Under the pieces are notes generated by a model. It had not been told where the DNA came from, made no database searches, and saw only the letters and a program-made list of their open reading frames with translations. A DNA stretch of 64,000 bases, from contig NZ_CP016428.1 in assembly GCF_001693385.1 (NCBI RefSeq), forward strand, positions 8,236,001 to 8,300,000, given 5' to 3'. The DNA is from Bradyrhizobium icense (GTDB lineage: Bacteria > Pseudomonadota > Alphaproteobacteria > Rhizobiales > Xanthobacteraceae). The position numbers and the translations under genes are program-made. Below, piece after piece: positions 62,132-64,000 of the stretch (positions are counted from its first letter, which is position 1; each line of letters starts with the position of its first letter).

Positions 62132-63358
62132 ATGGCAATGACCGCCTCTTCCGGCGTGGCGCAGGGCGCCGGCAGCGCACCCCCTGCCGGTCAGGCCGAA
62201 CGCTCGCCGTTCTTGCGCACGACCGAGCTGCTGGCGCCCTACCAGCCGGCCAAGCCATTGATTACGCTGTCCCTCGGCGAACCGCAGCACCCGGTGCCCG
62301 ACTTCGTCGGACCGGTCCTAGCGAAACACATTGCTGAGTTCGGCCGCTATCCACTAGCCAAGGGCATCGAGCCGTTCCGGCGCGCCGCCGCCAACTGGCT
62401 TTCAACCCGGTTCCAGCTCCCCCGCCCGATCGACCCCGAGAGCGAAATCCTGGTGCTGAACGGCAGCAGGGAGGGGCTGTTTTTCGCGGCGATTACCGCC
62501 GCCCGTTACGTTGGACCGCGCAAGGGCAGGCCCGCGATCCTGATGCCCAACCCGTTCTATCCGGCCTATGGCGCGGGCGCCCGCGCCGCCGGTTGCGAAC
62601 TGGTCTACCTGCCGACCACGCGCGCCAACGGATTCCTGCCGGACCTCGATACGCTCGACGAAGCGACGCTGGCCCGAACCGTCGCGATGTTCATTGCCTC
62701 GCCCGCCAATCCGCAAGGCGCCGTCGCCTCGCGCGATTACTTCACGCGGCTGAAAGCCCTCGCCGACCGCTACGGCTTCATGATCCTGAGCGACGAGTGC
62801 TATTCGGAAATCTACACCAGGCAGGCGCCGGGCAGCGCGCTGGAATGCGCCGGGCCCGACTTCACCAATGTCGTTGCGTTCCAGTCGCTGTCGAAGCGCT
62901 CCAACCTGCCCGGCATGCGCGTCGGCTTTGCCGCCGGGGATAACAAGTTCCTCGCCGCCTTCCATGAGCTTCGCAACGTAGCGGCGCCGCAAGTGCCCGT
63001 GCCGCTGCAACACGTCGCGGTCGCCGCCTATAGCGATGAGACCCACGTCGAAGAAAACCGTCGCCTCTATCGCATCAAATTCGATCTTGCCGACCAGATT
63101 CTCGGCAGCCGATATGGCTACGCCCGGCCGGCCGGCGGCTTCTGCGTCTGGCTCGACGTATCCGAACACGGCGGCGACGAGGCGGCGGCGGTGAAACTCT
63201 ACCGGGATGCGGGCGTTCGCGTGATCCCCGGAAGTTACCTGTCGCGGCTGCAGAACGACGGCTTCAATCCCGGCGCGGGCTACATCCGCCTGGCGCTGGT
63301 CTCCGACAGTGAATCAACGGCCGAGGCGTTGCATCGGCTGGTCGAAATTCTGAATTAA
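62132..63358 (+). CDS. Class I/II aminotransferase, probable succinyldiaminopimelate aminotransferase (DapC-like)
   Basis: A 408-residue PLP enzyme of fold type I. LSLGEPQHPVPDFV and FGRYPLAKGIEPFRRAAANWL are N-terminal, NGSREGLFFA binds the cofactor phosphate, ASPANPQGAV and LSDECYSEIY carry the PLP Asn/Asp/Tyr, Lys255 in SLSKRSNLPGMRVGFAAG is the Schiff-base Lys, and YIRLALV has the carboxylate Arg. In this group the gene next to ftsK is annotated as dapC-like, for lysine/peptidoglycan precursors; the exact substrate is inferred. The start at 62132 is approximate (62138 possible). Confidence 0.88.
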   Translation: MAMTASSGVAQGAGSAPPAGQAERSPFLRTTELLAPYQPAKPLITLSLGEPQHPVPDFVGPVLAKHIAEFGRYPLAKGIEPFRRAAANWLSTRFQLPRPIDPESEILVLNGSREGLFFAAITAARYVGPRKGRPAILMPNPFYPAYGAGARAAGCELVYLPTTRANGFLPDLDTLDEATLARTVAMFIASPANPQGAVASRDYFTRLKALADRYGFMILSDECYSEIYTRQAPGSALECAGPDFTNVVAFQSLSKRSNLPGMRVGFAAGDNKFLAAFHELRNVAAPQVPVPLQHVAVAAYSDETHVEENRRLYRIKFDLADQILGSRYGYARPAGGFCVWLDVSEHGGDEAAAVKLYRDAGVRVIPGSYLSRLQNDGFNPGAGYIRLALVSDSESTAEALHRLVEILN

Positions 63359-63370
63359 TCGCAGGGCCCC

Positions 63371-64000
63371 ATGAGCATGCCAGCGATCGAACGTGTCATT
63401 CCCCTGGTCGGCCACCTGCCGGTCTCGATCCGCGAGGCCCTGGCGCGGCGCCTGCGCGAGCTTGCCGGCCTCAGCTTGATCGCGCTATCCGGCGTGGCTG
63501 CAGCCGCGCTGATGACATGGTCGGTGCAGGATCCGAGCCTGAGCCACGCGACCTCGCGTCCGATCCGCAACGTCCTCGGCTACTCCGGCGCGATCGGCGC
63601 CGATCTGTTGATGCAGATTCTCGGTCTCGGCGCAATCATGCTGATCCTGCCCGTCGCGGTGTGGGGCTGGCGCATGCTGACCCATCGCGCCTTCGACCGC
63701 GAGGCGCTGCGCCTTGGGTGCTGGATTCTCTGCACCGTGATCGCGGCAGGCTTTGCAAGCTGCTGGCCGCGTGGCGGAGCGTGGGCGCTGCCGACCGGCC
63801 TTGGCGGCGTCGTCGGCGACGCGCTGGTGCGTGCACCCGCCGTGGTGTTCGGCCCGGCCGGCTTCACCTATCGCCTCGTGCTCGGCATCATCCTGTTCGC
63901 GGCGATGTGCGCAGCTTTTCTGTTCGCCTGCGGCTGGGGTTCGCGTCCGAAAGAAGAAGAGCTGACGCCGATCGAGGATGACGACACGCCTTTCGTTGAA
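63371..64000 (+). CDS. ftsK: FtsK/SpoIIIE DNA translocase, N-terminal part (runs off the window)
   Basis: The reading frame is open from the ATG at 63371 to the end of the window (210 codons). The sequence shows the FtsK N-terminal membrane domain: a basic start, then four hydrophobic segments (about 35-50, 80-97, 115-130 and 165-190), then an acidic cytoplasmic stretch (KEEELTPIEDDDTPFVE) where the linker begins. FtsK anchors at the division septum and pumps chromosomal DNA for dimer resolution. The motor domain is beyond the window. It lies 12 bases after the aminotransferase stop. Confidence 0.85.
   Translation, partial: MSMPAIERVIPLVGHLPVSIREALARRLRELAGLSLIALSGVAAAALMTWSVQDPSLSHATSRPIRNVLGYSGAIGADLLMQILGLGAIMLILPVAVWGWRMLTHRAFDREALRLGCWILCTVIAAGFASCWPRGGAWALPTGLGGVVGDALVRAPAVVFGPAGFTYRLVLGIILFAAMCAAFLFACGWGSRPKEEELTPIEDDDTPFVE

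Overview
The window is about 64 kb of GC-rich chromosomal DNA that reads like a Bradyrhizobium or close relative in the Nitrobacteraceae (Alphaproteobacteria). This rests on protein wording, on linkages typical of the group (hemD-mic60-hemY, divergent tsaD-gpsA-EVE, rsmB-heparinase-purH, dapC-type aminotransferase next to ftsK) and on several families of palindromic intergenic repeats common in these genomes. It is an ordinary housekeeping segment. There is no prophage, plasmid backbone, insertion sequence, CRISPR array or obvious defence island; the nearest thing to an accessory module is one VapBC-type pair.

Layout. 1-4.5 kb: the first codons of a probable folD, then DUF167 and YggT genes (all minus), tRNA-Ala(CGC), an enoyl-CoA hydratase, a class-I glutamine amidotransferase, an SDR and a TerB-like protein. 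4.8-11.6 kb: a secreted cupredoxin behind a Fur-like dyad, a DUF5939-class III nucleotide cyclase, a cytochrome P450, a Tat-exported hydrolase and an MFS exporter with a C-terminal extra domain. 11.9-16.8 kb: a TRAP transporter operon (dctP-dctQ-dctM) with an amidase and a small membrane protein. 16.8-21.2 kb: two related four-cysteine secreted proteins, a NodB-fold polysaccharide deacetylase, a Pro/Ala/Lys-rich exported protein, a GT-C-like membrane protein and tRNA-Thr(CGT).

21.2-31.3 kb: hemD-mic60-hemY (minus) facing away from tsaD-gpsA-EVE (plus), topoisomerase IB and acs. 31.6-38.2 kb: L,D-transpeptidase, thermonuclease, an SDHAF4-like assembly factor, rsmB, a heparinase II/III-family gene and purH. 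38.4-48 kb: MFS transporter, ggt, HSDL2-like SDR, GST facing a DUF2239 gene across a paired-operator region, HCCA-isomerase-like DsbA-family protein, a 2-dehydropantoate reductase homologue, and a sorbosone-dehydrogenase-like enzyme with a dihaem cytochrome c. 48-57 kb: DUF2235 hydrolase with membrane segments, tRNA-Gly(GCC), thioredoxin-TPR protein, LON-domain protein, Trm112-like protein, UbiH-family hydroxylase, TesB thioesterase and a GYF-domain membrane protein. 57-64 kb: two tandem glnK-amtB pairs, a toxin-antitoxin pair, an aminotransferase and the start of ftsK.

The most interesting items are: the DUF2239 gene, whose product carries a ribbon-helix-helix-like segment and whose divergent promoter with a GST holds two copies of a palindromic operator; the Fur-like box before the cupredoxin; the Mic60 homologue inside the haem gene cluster; the pair of C-x7-C-x12/13-C-x11-C secreted proteins; and the repeats, some of which supply the 3' ends of genes. 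Functions are assigned from recognised motifs and family resemblance only; no database search was run.
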